NCBI RefSeq assembly: GCF_043290135.1
Contig: NC_134709.1
Location: forward strand, 106,844,145-106,908,144
Reading direction: 5' to 3'
Length of the DNA stretch: 64,000 nt
DNA from: Rhipicephalus microplus
Taxonomy: Eukaryota > Arthropoda > Arachnida > Ixodida > Ixodidae
Under the pieces are notes generated by a model. It ran no database searches. It was not told the origin of the DNA and saw nothing but the letters and a program-made list of their open reading frames with translations. The position numbers and the translations under genes are program-made. Below are positions 1 through 11,641 of this stretch, one piece after another (within the stretch, counting starts at the first letter, position 1; each line of letters opens with the position of its first letter).

Positions 1-1
1 C

Positions 2-1892
2 GATCCTAGGTGTTGTCAAGGATCTATCACCGTCATTGAGGATGTTGTCTTGCCGCCCAACTCAATGAAGAACGTACGCGTTGACGCCTGTGCCTCGGAC
101 GCCGGAAAGTTTGATGTTCTTGTGGAGCCCATTCCTCTTAATTGCGCCAAGAAAAATGTGCTCATTCCACATTGTGTTCTGTCGATCAGTGATGGGCGAT
201 CGGCCTTATGGGTGTCGAACTATTCAAATGAACCTGTTATGCTACCCGGCGGAATGCGACTCGCCCGCTTCGAACAAAATGTGACTAGTTTCATTGCATC
301 TTTAAGTGACGCGAGAGTAGATCCTATTTGTGCAACGTACCATACAGAAGCCAACTTTCTGAGTATGGTAAACAAGTCGCTAACATCAGAAAAACGTCAA
401 GCTTTGGTCGAAGTCCTTGCGAAGCACGCTACTATATTTGACTTTGCGCAGAAAGAAGAGCAAATAAGTGTACCCGAGTGGCGTACTCGCCATGGGATTG
501 ACACAGGATCCGCTCACCCTATCCGGCAGAAACCATACCGTGTCTCATCTGCGGAGCGCAAGGTCATTACTCAACAGGTAGAAGAGATGTTAAAGAAAAG
601 GGTTATTCAAGAGTCGTGTAGCCCTTGGGCTGCCCCTGTGATTCTTGTCCGAAAGAAGGATGGTACATGGCGATTCTGCGTGGATTACAGACGGCTCAAC
701 TCTGTTACTAAAAAGGATGTCTACCCGCTTCCCAGGATTGATGATGTCATCGATTGTTTACATTCGGCATCGTACTTCTCATCCGTGGATTTGAGATCTG
801 GTTATTGGCAAATACCCATGCACCCGAATGACAAAGAGAAAACGGCCTTCATAACCCCAGATGGTCTATTCGAATTCAATGTAATGCCGTTTGGCCTATG
901 CAACGCTCCAGCCACGTTTGAGCGCTTCATGGACTCTGTGTTACGTGGACTAAAGTGGGAAGTTTGTCTTTGCTACCTGGATGACAATATAATATTTGGC
1001 CGTACATTCGATGAACACAACCATCGTCTAGACATTGTTCTCACCTGCCTTGAGAGAGCTAAGCTCACCCTGAACTCTAAGAAGTGTCACTTTGGCAGCC
1101 GCGAGACTCTCGTTCTCGGTCACCTGGTGGACAAGCATGGCGTTCGACCCGACCCCCAGAAAGTCGCAGCAGTCAGCAGCTTCAAACAACCTCAGTCGGT
1201 ACGAGAGTTGCGAAGCTTTTTGGGCCTATGCTCGTACTTCCGTCGCTTCGTGCCCAGGTTCGCCGACCTCGCTTACCCTTTGACGTCCCTACTCAACAAG
1301 AACGCTCCTTTTCGGTGGTCAGCGGAATGCGAGTCGTCTTTTACGCAACTCAAGTTTGCTCTTACGTCAGGGCCCGTACTTCGCCACTATGACCCATCTG
1401 CTGCCACAGAAGTTCATACCGACGCCAGTGGTGTAGGTATTGGCGCCGTATTGGTCCAACGCCATGGAGCTGCTGAACACGTCGTTGCCTATGCCAGTCG
1501 CTGTTTAAGTAAGCCGGAGCGAAACTATACTGTCACAGAGCAGGAATGTCTCGCGGTCATATTCGCCGTGCACAAGTTTCGCCCTTATATCTATGGCCGC
1601 CGATTCTCGATTGTCACGGACCATCATTCTTTATGTTGGCTCACTGGAATACGGGACCCATCTGGTCGTCTTGCTCGTTGGGCATTACGATTGCAAGAAC
1701 ACGACTTTGAAGTCTGCTACAAGAGTGGTCGTCGTCATGCCGACGCTGATTGCCTTTCACGACTTCCCCTTCCGACAACCGAGTGTGACGCTGACAACTT
1801 TGATGAATATTTGGCTGTAGTGGATACTCCGTTCCCCGACCTAACAACTTTTCGAGCAGAGCAACGCAATGACAACAGTCTCGCTTTTTTTT
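2..1892 (+). pseudogene. pol: gypsy A pol: protease-RT linker, RT and RNase H
   Basis: This is the polymerase half of a gypsy pol polyprotein, which copies the element RNA into DNA. The frame is open from base 2; the first ATG at 65 is internal, so this is a fragment and not a true start. The RT shows the KKDGTWRFCVDYRRLN block, the SSVDLRSGYWQI block (catalytic Asp, about 790-825), FGLCNAPATFERF, and the catalytic YLDD at 974-985. RNase H follows with VHTDASGVGIGAVL near 1410-1450 and the TDHHSL block near 1620. The protein is intact up to an 8-T run at 1885-1892, where the reading frame is lost; the same frame then runs on out of phase to a stop at 2065. Copy number and activity cannot be judged. 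Confidence 0.92.
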
Positions 1893-3074
1893 GTTTCCGG
1901 AACGAACGCTCAACGTGGTTTCGTCGTAAAGGATGGCGTTCTCTACAAAAAGAATTATTCCGGCGTAGGCCCTCGCCTACTTCTAGTTGTGCCTACAAGT
2001 CTTCGACAACACGTACTTCGAGCAATGGACGACGACCCAACATCTGGCCATATAGGTTTTTCTAGGACATTTTATCGCACGCAAGAACGCTTCTTCTGGC
2101 CGAAGATGCTTAAAAGTGTGACTGCATACGTTGCGAGCTGTGAGCAATGTCAACGCCACAAGCGTCCTACAACTCCGCCAGCCGGACTACTTCATCCCAT
2201 AGCACCCCCGAGTTCACCATTTGACGTCGTAGGTGTCGACCTGCTCGGCCCTTTTCCGCGATCAACGAACGGCAACCGATGGATTATTGTGGGCGTTGAC
2301 CACCTCACACGTTACGCCGAAACTGCGGCGATTCCTGCGGCAACGGCCACTCAAGTTTCACAGTTCATGCTGTCACACGTTATATTACGCCATGGATCCC
2401 CCCGTGTCATCATCAGTGATCGCGGGCGGCAATTTGTTGCCGATGTAGTTGAAGACCTCCTCCGTTTTGCTTCGTGCCATTTTCGTCACACTACCCCGTA
2501 TCACCCGCAGGCTAATGGTTTGACGGAACGAACAAATAGGACTCTCGTCAACATGATTTCCATGTATGTTGATTCTGGACACAAAACATGGGACGCGATT
2601 TTGCCATTTATAACTTTCGCCTACAACACTGCACAGCACGAAACAACGAGGTACAGTCCATTTTATCTGCTCTACGCACGCCAACCCCGCACAGCTCTTG
2701 ACACTATTCTTCCTTTTTCCGAGACTGATCAACCTACTCTCGCCGAAACCATTTGCCGCGCAGAAGAGGCCCGGCGCATCGCCTGTCTTCGAACTTTCGT
2801 CTCACAGAAACGCTCCAAAAACGGTTACGACAGAAGTCACCGGCACGTATGGTTTGAGAAAGGGGATTTGGTGTGGCTTTGGACGCCGCTTCGCAAGCGC
2901 GGCCTCTGCCAAAAGTTTCTGGCCAACTACACCGGTCCGTTTGTTGTCTTGGAACGTCTAAGCGATGTCACGTACGTGATATCTCAGCTGTTGTCAACTG
3001 GCCGCCGCTCAAGCAAGACCAACGTCGTTCATGTTGCCCGTTTAAAACGCTATCATCATCGCAACGAAGCCTAA
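1869..3074 (+). pseudogene. pol: gypsy A integrase (pol 3' part, shifted frame)
   Basis: This is the integrase that inserts the cDNA into the chromosome. The zinc-binding region ends in CEQCQRHK (about 2139-2162), but the first expected His appears replaced by Asp (near 2028). The catalytic D, D-35-E set is complete: Asp in GVDLLGP at 2238, Asp in ISDRG at 2418 and Glu in GLTERTN at 2526. The C-terminal part has the KGDLVWLWTP block of gypsy integrases. It lies one frame away from RT-RNase H, joined at the 1885-1892 T run, so the copy needs a frameshift to make one polyprotein. Homopolymer slippage or a sequencing indel is the simplest explanation. Confidence 0.9.
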
Positions 3075-3095
3075 CTCGCCCGGTGGGCATCGTCT

Positions 3096-3107
3096 GCAAA
3101 GGGGGAA
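3096..3107 (+). other. polypurine tract of gypsy A
   Basis: GCAAAGGGGGAA lies just upstream of the LTR start and would prime plus-strand DNA synthesis. Position and purine content are the evidence. Confidence 0.65.
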
Positions 3108-3108
3108 T

Positions 3109-3236
3109 TGCTACGATACTGAGGATGCGCGTAGAAGAAGAGGAGAACGAGGTTGGCACGAGCAGTGATCGGCCAGATCCCTGGACTCTCGCATTGATCA
3201 TCTCCTGTAAATAAAGGCATCCATCGCACCGTAACA
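3109..3236 (+). repeat. 3' LTR of gypsy A (128 bp)
   Basis: It starts TGCTAC after the purine tract and ends GTAACA, an imperfect version of the TGTTAC/GTAACA inverted ends. An AATAAA signal is at 3210-3215. It is followed by ATATTATAT, as with the other gypsy elements here. The length matches the ~140-bp LTRs of the gypsy pair at 52-61 kb. The partner LTR is outside the window, so the boundaries are inferred. Confidence 0.6.
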
Positions 3237-4766
3237 ATATTATATCTGATTTACTGCATTAAAATAGTGAGCAGAGCAAAACATAACTGAGGTTAGCGTT
3301 AATTGTCTCCTTTAGATTTGTTTATGCATCTCACTAAGGGAATAAAGACAATAAGTAAACATAAGCGCTTAAAAAAAGTTGCATTTTGCGTGTTCATGCT
3401 GTTATCCTGCGTTCATATCAACACAAAGTAAACTTAATGGTTGGTGGGGCTAGTCTCCTGCTCTGTTCAATACAGTTTCATCGGATAACTCCCTTTCCCA
3501 CTCCCCCCCCCCGCTCATAGCGGGAGTTCAAAGCGATTTAGGCAAATTTATTTCGCCCTATTTCGCCTTGTGGTGTTTCTGTGGCACCAAGTCTCGAACA
3601 AAAGAATTTATATAAGCTCTGGCCCACTGACAGTCAATTCGTAGTGTACTTAGACCACGTACATGCAAGACACACGAACACTTGTTTAAACATAATTGCA
3701 GCGTAGTACAGGCTCGGTACGGTTATCTCGGTGACAGCAGGAAGTTCGTTTTTTGTCCCTCAAACAGTACAAGTGATGTTCGTGATGTTCCTGGCATACC
3801 CCCTTTCTTAATTTCTGGTTTTAATAATACTACGAAATTCAAAGAAATCTCAGATTTGATGAACAGCCGTTGACACCCCGAAATATTGATATACAAACGC
3901 CACATTTTTGTGATCTATGGATAGATGAATGAAAACTTTTATTGGGGTCCTGAAGCATTCCACCTCCATTTTTAGGGGTAAAATTGCGGATAGACACACG
4001 AAAAAATACCTCTCTTCTCTCGGACATGCCATTTCTTTGACACCTTCGATCGTTGCACCAACAAACTGTACATATGCCAATAAGCACTTATTTGCACGGG
4101 CAGCCAGCATGTAGCTGCCTTAATCATGAGATATGGGAGAATGGTTCTTCTCTCATGCCGATTAAAAATTTTAAATTTTGCGTACTTTAAAATTTAGCAC
4201 ACATAAAAACGCCCACAAGAACATATATTGAGTATGTTTGAATCAGTGTCACCTCCCACACGCTATAGCATACCGTCCTCCATGTAATATAATAGAGACC
4301 CTAATTATTTTGGAGCCCGTATTAGAAAGCTCCCTATAGTTTGACGAAGTGAGTGGGAGTCCAAAAACCTGCATGCCCTGACGACTTCGTTAACATGACC
4401 GAGTGGCGCATCGCACCATCTAAAAAAGACGGCTAAAAGCAGAAGCAGCACACTCTCCGTGGTACACCCTTCACTGCGTATCATTATGCTAGGTTTTCGG
4501 TCAGTTGAAGCTGTACCAATTTTCTCTTTATTGCTTTAGTTTTTTCTTCTGGAGCGTACGTATTGCATATCAGCTAGTGATTCTCTTTATGAGCTTATTC
4601 TGTCAACATATATGGTAGTCAGGCCTCTTCACTATGACTATGACCAACATTCAAGCTCTAAAGTCTAGAAACCAAATTAATATGCTTCCATAGGACTAAA
4701 CCACACAAATCTAATTGTTACGACCAGGAGAATGAAATGGATATAACGAGCTATGTTTCGTGCAAA
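3237..4766. other. unassigned AT-rich DNA
   Basis: I see no gene or recognisable element here. It holds only short frames, a C-run near 3505-3515 and generally AT-rich sequence. Confidence 0.5.
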
Positions 4767-4785
4767 GCAATTCCTAAATAAGTGG

Positions 4786-5026
4786 ATTGATAATTGATTT
4801 GTGGAGTTTAACGTCCCAAAACCACCATATGATTATGAGAGATGCCGTAGTGGAAGGCTCCGGAAATGTCGACCACCTGGGGTTCTTTGGCGTGCACCCA
4901 AATCTGAGCACACGGGCCTATGACGTTTCCGCCTCCATTAGAAATGCAGCAACCGCAGCCGGGATTTGAACCCGAGACCTGCGGGTCAGCAGCCGAGTAC
5001 CTTAGCCATTAGAACACCGCGGCGGG
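4786..5026 (-). mobile_element. tRNA-derived SINE, copy 1 (Ruka-like)
   Basis: Read on the minus strand it starts with a tRNA-like head with A box (near 5010) and B box (near 4965), then a ~160-bp body ending in a short ATCAAT-type tail. A direct repeat GCAATTCCTAAATA at 4767-4780 and 5027-5040 is the target duplication. It is homologous along its whole length to the copies at 48.7, 51.6, 57.4 and 61.7 kb. The name Ruka is from memory of the tick literature. Confidence 0.88.
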
Positions 5027-5040
5027 GCAATTCCTAAATA

Positions 5041-7285
5041 GGTGTGCTAAAAAATGTTGACGCACAAAAGCGCATATTTAATTGTGTCACTCCCCCATCC
5101 AGCGTGTGTACGCCACATGCTCATGAATCAACCCCACCTTACTGGAGCATCCATTCGGTAAACCTGTAGTATTTTGAATGAAAAGCGAGAATTTTCTGTA
5201 TATTTGGATTTTATCAATATGTAACATTGGTGCATCATAAAATAGAGTTTCTTCACCTGCAATCCAATTTTTCTCTCTATTCACACAAATAGCCTGCCAA
5301 CTTACAAGTCACAACAGCCAGCCCCTCAGCTCGTTTTTCGTTTGCTTATGTGCGTTGTGCGGTGTGACGTTTCAGAGGGTTATGCCACGTATCATTATCA
5401 TACAATTCCACGCAGAAACTTTTGGTTTCACACATAGGCGTATCTGCTGGTGGGGCAAAGGGAGTGCAAGCCCCACTCCCCCCCCCCCCCGACTGAGAAA
5501 AGTTGGGGAGCCTGAGCTCCCTACCGTTCGACAGTGGACAATTTTGGCTGCACGCTGGGGAAAATAAGAAGTGAGGCGCAGTTTTCGTCAGAACAGTAAT
5601 CACTCAATTATGCTCTTACGGAAGAATGAAGATGTTACGAGGGTATGCCACAACATAGCGAAACTTCGCCAACATTTCAACTGTGATGATTTTCCTTGTT
5701 GGCTCTTTGCGGTGCGGGTCACCTATGCGGCACGCGTCAATTGCTGTAGTATTGCAGGGCAGGCAACCGCTGAACAGAGGCCGCATAATACTTCACTTGC
5801 TCATGGTTTTATTCTTTTTTGACTTGTCGATTCAGTTACGGATGGGATTGAACAAAGGTTTTACGGACCAGTCAAAGCATTGGGTGCTTCCGGAAAACAA
5901 TTTTCTTAGAAACGGGTTTATCATCACCGCTGCTCTGTCGAAGCTGTTGCGAGCCGATGATAGTGACGAATCGTTTTTGATGTTTAAGTGTTTTTTACGT
6001 ACAGAAACGCTAATTATTGTTCCCGGCTTTGTCTTTCATAAACCTGATTAGCCTTGCTTATGGTAACCTGGAGCCATAGCGGCAGCTTGCAAAATGGCCA
6101 CGAATAAAGCAGTGTGGTCGAGCTCAGCAGGAAGCTCAGCTTTTGAGTTTGCACCACAACTGGACCCATTTGACCAGGAAGAAGGTGAAGGATCAAGAAT
6201 TTTAGCCTTATGAAGGCTAAGTAAAGAATCAGGATAGTTGGTTTCCACTCAATTTTATTTGTGTTTTAAAGCTAAGAAATACATCTCAGAGAGCAAAGAA
6301 GCACACACGTCCCGCGCTGCATATTTCTCTCTATTCGTCTTTCTCTCAGCAAGTTTGAGCTGACAGAGATGTATACACTCATAAGCTACGAAACGCTGTT
6401 ATGCTGCAAGTAGAAATACAATATTAAACTGATACTCCAGTGAGCCTACTTGAATTACATTTAGAAGGAGATGCTGTCCGGCTAACAAGCAGGTGATGTT
6501 GTGGCTCACAGAAAATATTAAATGCCGAAGAACGAATGGCAAACAATATACCATAATGTTTATAGTTTTATCTCTTACTTTTACGTGGTCGTACTTGAGT
6601 GGTCGTTGTGCGATGGATCACTTTCGCGTCATTTGTTGACTCACGTAACTAGCTGGTGCTGTGCACATTACAAACACTGTTTACACTAATCATATACAGT
6701 TAACGACAATTTCCGAAGGAGCAACGAGGGATAGTTTAACGTTATAATCGCCCACGTTTTGTCGTTTTTAAGGAAAAGTTTGTTTACACCTTTGATGGCG
6801 TAATTGTGTAGGTGCTTAGGGGACCGCTTAGAAATTTTATTACGACTGTAAGCAATGTACAACGCCCCTAACACCAACAATTACAAATTTTAAAGAAAAT
6901 AACTCAGAAGTTGATGATCGGTTATTAAGAGCAGTATCATAATAGCATTGTAATTAATAATTGCACGCTCTAGAAAGAGAGTTCCGACTAAGGTCGATTA
7001 TAATACACACACGTCTGAATATGCGCAAGAATGTCTGCGTTGGGTGATATCGCCGGCCTCATAATTACCATTGTGGGAGTGGATGTGCTGCCACAAAGCA
7101 AATATGCAATTTGGAAACTGTAAGCGGAAAAAACAAAAATATAGCGAAATATTGGTTGGTTCTGAGCATGTCCAATGGTCGTGGCTACCGCATGGTCTAG
7201 AAAAGATAAAAGGAGGAAAAGAAGCTGCTGTTTCAGGGTTCCATTTTTATCACAATGAATACGGAGGTACAGGTCCGCGCATTCA
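5041..7285. other. unassigned DNA
   Basis: No gene is supported. A C-run lies near 5478-5490. The small open frames (for example 5683-6051) have no recognisable domain. Part of 7070-7285 may belong to the transposase remnant downstream, but I could not align it. Confidence 0.45.
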
Positions 7286-7660
7286 TTGCGCGCAACACAG
7301 ATGCGCTTATTCGACAAAACGATGACCCTCACTAAAATTAGGGGCGGTAGTCCTGTGTTCAAGTCATCTAAGACGTCTGCCTGGCCATTGCAGTTCTCTG
7401 TAAATGAACTGCCCCCAAATGTGCCTTTCAGGCAGCCCATTTTGTCGGCGCTGTGGTTTGGCTCAAGACGCCCAATTATGCAGATTCTTCTCGGGTGTTT
7501 TGTGAAACAGATGGCAAACATGCGGCCGATTATGTGGAAAATTGGAACTGTGGCGCACAAGTCGCGTGTGTGTGTGTTGTTTTGCGCTGTTGATGCGCCA
7601 GCCTGGGCAACTGTTCTTGGCATTGTGTAGTTCAATAGAATCCACTGATGTCCATGGTGC
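7286..7660 (+). pseudogene. transposase-like remnant (tnp2/En-Spm-like domain)
   Basis: The plus-strand peptide contains SPVFKSSKTSAWPLQFSVNE, then LPP, LSALWFG, a CFVKQM helix, CAVDAPA and, after two stop codons, a CPWC motif. As I recall it, this series (a 'VFKSS..WP.Q..VNELPP', 'LWFG..KP', 'VDAPARA', 'FNG..GC.WC' pattern) marks a transposase-like domain found in many animal genomes and related to plant tnp2/En-Spm transposases. It would catalyse DNA transposition, but this copy is broken: stops near 7629 and 7646, with no clear catalytic continuation. No terminal inverted repeats were identified. A 324-codon frame on the other strand (6988-7962) is the antisense shadow. Confidence 0.6.
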
Positions 7661-8589
7661 CTAGTTTCTGCTAAACTTGTCGAGGGTAAGCAGAAAAGGT
7701 GAATTTGTTTTGCTATATGTGCCGTTTGCTTTGTGTGAACTGAACTCGCTGTATAAATAATCCACGTATGCTGTTGCTTTGTTGCACCAAAGAGCTGGTC
7801 AAGGCATTGTGGAACATTGGCAAAAAGAATATGCATAGGCCACCACAAAAGTACTGAAAGAAAAATATTTGTAAGCCCAGATGTGTCAGGGGCAAAAAAA
7901 GCCCCTAAAATAAGAAAAAGTGCTTTCAAGAATAAATGAGCATGTGTGTGTAAGCACTGCAAATCTCAAAGACAGGTATCTCAAAGGATTACCCACTAAA
8001 GTTGTGTGTCATGCTTTTTTATTGTGTTGCCATCGACTAAGCAGCAAAGCTAAAAGACAGCTCTCTCGAAGTATCACCCACTAAAGTGGTTTGTCATGCT
8101 TTTTTATTGTGTTGCCATCGACTAAGGAGAAAAACTGTAAAGCAATACTTTTTCAGAAAGGTCGTAGCCAGATATCAAAATAGCTAGCCAGCTATTGTAT
8201 TTTTGACAAATTCACTTTTAGTTGCCTAAAACATCACTATTGAGACATTTAATATCAATCTTACTTTTTCAGTGAGCTCACATGCTTGCTAATGGCTATC
8301 CTTTTTCGCAGCAGCGCACTTTTTTAAGATCTTGAATAAGGCAATACCCACATTTAAATTTGTACAGCAATAAAGAAGCACCAAATGGAATCTGCGAATG
8401 TATCTTCAGTGAATTTGTGAAGTCTTATTCAGTAATCTGCAAGCTACTTCTGAAATTTTCAGTCAGCAAGTGGTATGTTGGACAGGGACGCCCAAGAACA
8501 CACAACTAAGTCTACCGGGCTAGAATACGCGTTCTATGCGAATTATATTACCTTATGCGCCAGCAGTAGCTCTTGGTGCAAAAATAGCA
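7661..8589. other. unassigned DNA with a tandem duplication
   Basis: Apart from the 7991-8127 duplication I see no gene. The first part may be the degraded 3' end of the transposase-like element. Confidence 0.4.
7991..8127. repeat. 85-bp period tandem duplication
   Basis: ACCCACTAAAG...GCCATCGACTAAG occurs at 7991-8041 and again at 8076-8127, with only a few differences over ~51 bp. The spacing between starts is 85 bp. It is non-coding. Confidence 0.8.
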
Positions 8590-8605
8590 AATCCTACAAG
8601 GCGCA

Positions 8606-9165
8606 GTGACCACTGTTGACGACGTCGCCTATCACAGCAGAATGAGCTGTCCTCCCGATAAATGTGAATTTATTAGAATCCGAGGCAGAGGCTGCCGAAT
8701 TAACGAGCCAGTCAACCTCTACCTTGGAGACCACAAGATAAACGAGGTACCGAAAATGCGAGTCCTCGGGCTGTGGCTACAAAGCAACAAGCGAGTTCAC
8801 CACACAATCAAAACGCTCAGAACAATGGTGAAGCAGATCTGCCGTGTGATTTATAGAGTGACCTATCATTGGAAAGGTTTCAAGAAAGCTGAGACGCTCC
8901 GGCTGGTTCAGGCTTTTGTCCTCATTTGACTAACATATAGTCTTCCTCTCCAGGACATCAATAAAACCGATTTAAACCCTAGATGCGTTGATACGAACAT
9001 CGTACAAAGTGGCTCTCAGCCTACCGGTCGGAACGTCCACAGAACGTCTCGAAGTCCTCGGTATACACAATCATTCTGAGGAGTAACGCGCCACGGCACT
9101 AATTTCTCAACGGGATAGGCTGTTATGCCTGCGAGTCCACACCGAACGTCCATGCCTCTGAAAAA
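8606..9165 (+). pseudogene. LINE ORF2: RT C-terminal region
   Basis: The stretch reads MSCPPDKCEFIRIRGRG, then MRVLGLWLQSN, then TLRTMVKQICRVIYRVT and, in another frame after 8937, ALIRTSYKVALSLPVGTSTE and LEVLGIHNH. I recognise this thumb-region series from abundant tick LINEs. The catalytic YADD core is not present. At least one frameshift and several stops interrupt it. Confidence 0.78.
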
Positions 9166-9169
9166 GGCA

Positions 9170-9860
9170 AACTGTGTCAAGGCCAGCACGTGAGCCCAGC
9201 TGACGGGAACAACTCAACGGCGTCATCACGCGGCAGCGCCTTTCTGTCGCGTTGCACAGTGAGCCACCTCAGCCCACGAGCCCGTTGCAGCAATAGGCGC
9301 CTTCCTCTCTGGCGAGTCTTACGCAATGCGTGGCAACGTCACTCCTCCTTGGCTGCAACCACGTACAGTGGCTCCGGATTTGATGAGAATGACGTGGCCC
9401 AGCGGCGACCCTATTGGAGGATTCTGACCGCACGGCCAGCGGCGCTTCTGCTTGGACATTTGGTTACTCAAAGAATTCTCCCGGTTCATATAAAAAAAGC
9501 CTTGCGGCGCGTCGCGAGTAGTACACCTATGTGTCAGAGAAGAGATCTCAGCTTTTCGAGTCTCTAAGCTTTCGGCCCCAGTGCCGAATGCGTAACGCCT
9601 CCATTTCTTTGCAGTACATAAACTTTGCTTACCCACCGTCGTCTCATCCACTCGTCTATCAGCTCTGCGCAGAAACAGTCACGAGCTGAGAAACCTACGC
9701 TACCAAACGGCTGGTGACAGTGTAGGCGGATATCGGAGCAGCAGCGCCGTCAGGACCGTGTCGGTGTCGCCGTCTTTCGTGACAGTGGTGGCAGCGGCGA
9801 GGTTCGTAGCGCCCTTCGTAACGTCGTCGGAGGTGCGCTTCGTAACAAGGCTTAGCCTAA
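9170..9860 (+). mobile_element. LTR-like insert in the LINE (possible solo LTR plus leader)
   Basis: LINE peptide similarity stops near 9165 and resumes near 9945. The insert has a TATA-like CATATAAAAA at about 9487, an ACATAAA polyadenylation-like site near 9617 and a TGGTGACAGTG stretch near 9712 that could be a primer-binding site. No second copy is in the window, so the LTR reading is inference only. Confidence 0.35.
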
Positions 9861-9944
9861 CCACAACTGGGAGAAAATTGCTATGCCGTGTAGGTTACCC
9901 AACTTATCCTCAGTATGCGAAAGAGTAAGTGGAGTCTATGGCTA

Positions 9945-10553
9945 AACAGCTACGTGAGATGATTCTAGTATCCCCTATCCCCCAAAAAAACATGAGCCCC
10001 TGATTTGACAAAGGTCGCAGGAGTGCGCGAGCTCGCAAGCTACAGCGACAATAAGGGAAGAATCCGAACACGGTGTATACAGATGTCGCCCTATGCGGCA
10101 CGAACAAGTACTCGCTCGCAGTCGTAGGAGTGGCCTCGGGTCAGGGCCTTCTGACTTGCGCCACGGCATGAGCCGTGTCCACGAATAATGCTGAGGCTTT
10201 AGCTACCGCGCTTGTTAATAAAGCTAAGGATACTCTGGGACAATCGTGCCTTATTCTCACCGATTCTATGGTCGCATGTAGACTCTTTCTCACGGGAAGA
10301 CGACCACACAGCACCATTCGCCCATTAAGACCAGACCTAACGTAGGACCATGCTATGGTCTGCTTCGCTGGTCACGCAGGACTCGATGGCAAGGATAGAG
10401 CGGACAGTGCAGCTCGTGCTTTAACCAACCGAGCGGCCTACCACTCCCATGACAGTCCCTTTTTACCACGAGATATCCTTGAAAACCACTGGCTTGAGCG
10501 ACGAAAGCTCAGTGTACAACGCACAGCTCTAATTGGGCCGAACTCTCATGACT
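9945..10553 (+). pseudogene. LINE ORF2: RNase H domain
   Basis: The peptides NTVYTDVALCGTNKYSLAVV (near 10068), AEALATALVNKAKD (near 10187), ILTDSMVACR (near 10254) and FAGHAGLDGKDRADSAAR (near 10365) give the catalytic Asp, Glu, Asp and the His-containing end of an RNase HI fold. At least three stops or frameshifts break it. This domain would remove RNA from the RNA:DNA hybrid during retrotransposition. Confidence 0.75.
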
Positions 10554-10587
10554 GACGCCTTATATAAACACATATTCAAATTTTTCG

Positions 10588-10812
10588 TTGAAGCATACCA
10601 TTCACCCGGCGATGTACGGCGATAGTTGTCGGTGGTTCGGAGGCAGGCCCAGTCTTGCCCACAAAGCGAGGGATTGTCAGAACAGGCCAACCGAAATTAC
10701 ATCACCACAAATAGCCCGCAAAATTACCGGAAGGGAACACTGGGAGACTGCTCGCCAGCGAGGATCTGGGGGTGCAACTAGTGCTCCTCGACTAGGCGCA
10801 GCGGGCCGCTAA
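10588..10812 (+). pseudogene. LINE ORF2: C-terminal Cys/His tail
   Basis: The peptide has IHPAMYGDSCRWFGGRPSL, AHKARDCQN and REHWETARQ, a worn form of the C-terminal 'C..CGG...H..W.C' motif of I-like LINEs. It ends at a stop at about 10812, just before the LINE 3' end. Confidence 0.6.
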
Positions 10813-10861
10813 AGCCAGTGGAGCCCTGTATTAGGGGCCCCATCCACATGCTCCCCGTACT

Positions 10862-11560
10862 TTTTTTAAAGACAATAGTCTTTCTTGGTGATCTTAGACG
10901 CAAAAAGTTTGATCTGTTTGTCTGTTCCCCTGTACATTTGTCTGTTTGTTCGCTCTTAATGGCACCGGGTATTTGAAACGGCCGACCCCATCCGCAGCGC
11001 CCACCAATGTTGCTCAAGGTTGAGCGTTCATACTTGTGCAGTTGTCAAATAATAATCTATTATTGCGCAAGTGTGGGTCACCATAACAACAAGTATGTAT
11101 TATGCATGTGCATCTTTTGCTAGAAAAGGCATATGTGTACTTTTAAGGACCGTGCGCCTATCACGCTGCGCTGACCATGCAACGCTTGCACGAAAAGGTG
11201 AGTGTTTCCAACGCTTTGCTAAGACGCTATGGTGGTGGCACCTAACCGTCGCCTTAAGTTCTACACGTAAATACCTCTGAGACGGGCGCACACACCCGAC
11301 TCTGCACCACCACGTGCTTCATTTTCCAAGAACACTACCAGGTGGCGCTCATGTCTCACGTGTGACGTGATTTGATGCGCTTGTTCGCTTCCACTGTACG
11401 TTCCAGGCACTCAAATGCAAAGACTCCAAAAAACCATTCTCCAATTTTCTCGCGCAGCACAGAAAATAAATTGTTCGCTCTCTCCACAAGCAAATCTTTC
11501 GACGACATTTTCAGATTACATTCAGATACGGGGTCGATTTTGTCTTGTGTCTTCTTCAAG
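10862..11560 (+). repeat. dispersed repeat R1, copy 1
   Basis: This is a non-coding unit homologous to 62812-63840. Shared blocks include ATAGTCTT.CTTGG, CCAATGTTGCTCAAGGTTGA, CACGCTGCGCT.ACCATGCAA, TTTCCAACGCTTTGCTA and CTCTCCACA.GCAA. It starts with a T-run and a Tn-AAAG motif. No terminal inverted repeat or open frame is evident, so its class is unknown. I recall similar sequence from tick genomic clones. Confidence 0.8.
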
Positions 11561-11570
11561 GAAAGGTTAT

Positions 11571-11572
<2 letters not shown>

Positions 11573-11638
<66 letters not shown>
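11573..11638. repeat. (TA)n microsatellite
   Basis: Uninterrupted TA dinucleotide tract of about 66 bp. Confidence 0.98.

Positions 11639-11641
<3 letters not shown>

Larger units (their letters stand above)
1..3236 (+). mobile_element. Ty3/gypsy LTR retrotransposon A, 3' part
   Basis: The order RT, RNase H, integrase, polypurine tract, LTR is the canonical gypsy layout. The open frame already runs at base 2, so gag, protease and the 5' LTR lie outside the window. A T-run frameshift separates RT-RNase H from integrase. No envelope-like frame follows integrase. The 3' LTR is followed by AT-rich flank. Family assignment rests on motif recognition. Confidence 0.93.
8590..10860 (+). mobile_element. 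I-like LINE with RNase H, 5'-truncated and decayed
   Basis: Peptides of the 3' half of an ORF2 can be followed on the plus strand through several frames: RT end at 8606-9165, RNase H at about 9945-10553 and a C-terminal Cys/His part at 10588-10812. An RNase H after the RT points to the I group. The 5' half (endonuclease and RT core) is missing. It is split at about 9170-9860 by unrelated LTR-like sequence. The 3' end abuts the dispersed repeat at 10862. Confidence 0.78.

Noticed and set aside
6988..7962. 324-codon minus-strand frame
   Set aside because: It has no recognisable domain and is antisense to plus-strand transposase-like peptides; its openness is a shadow.
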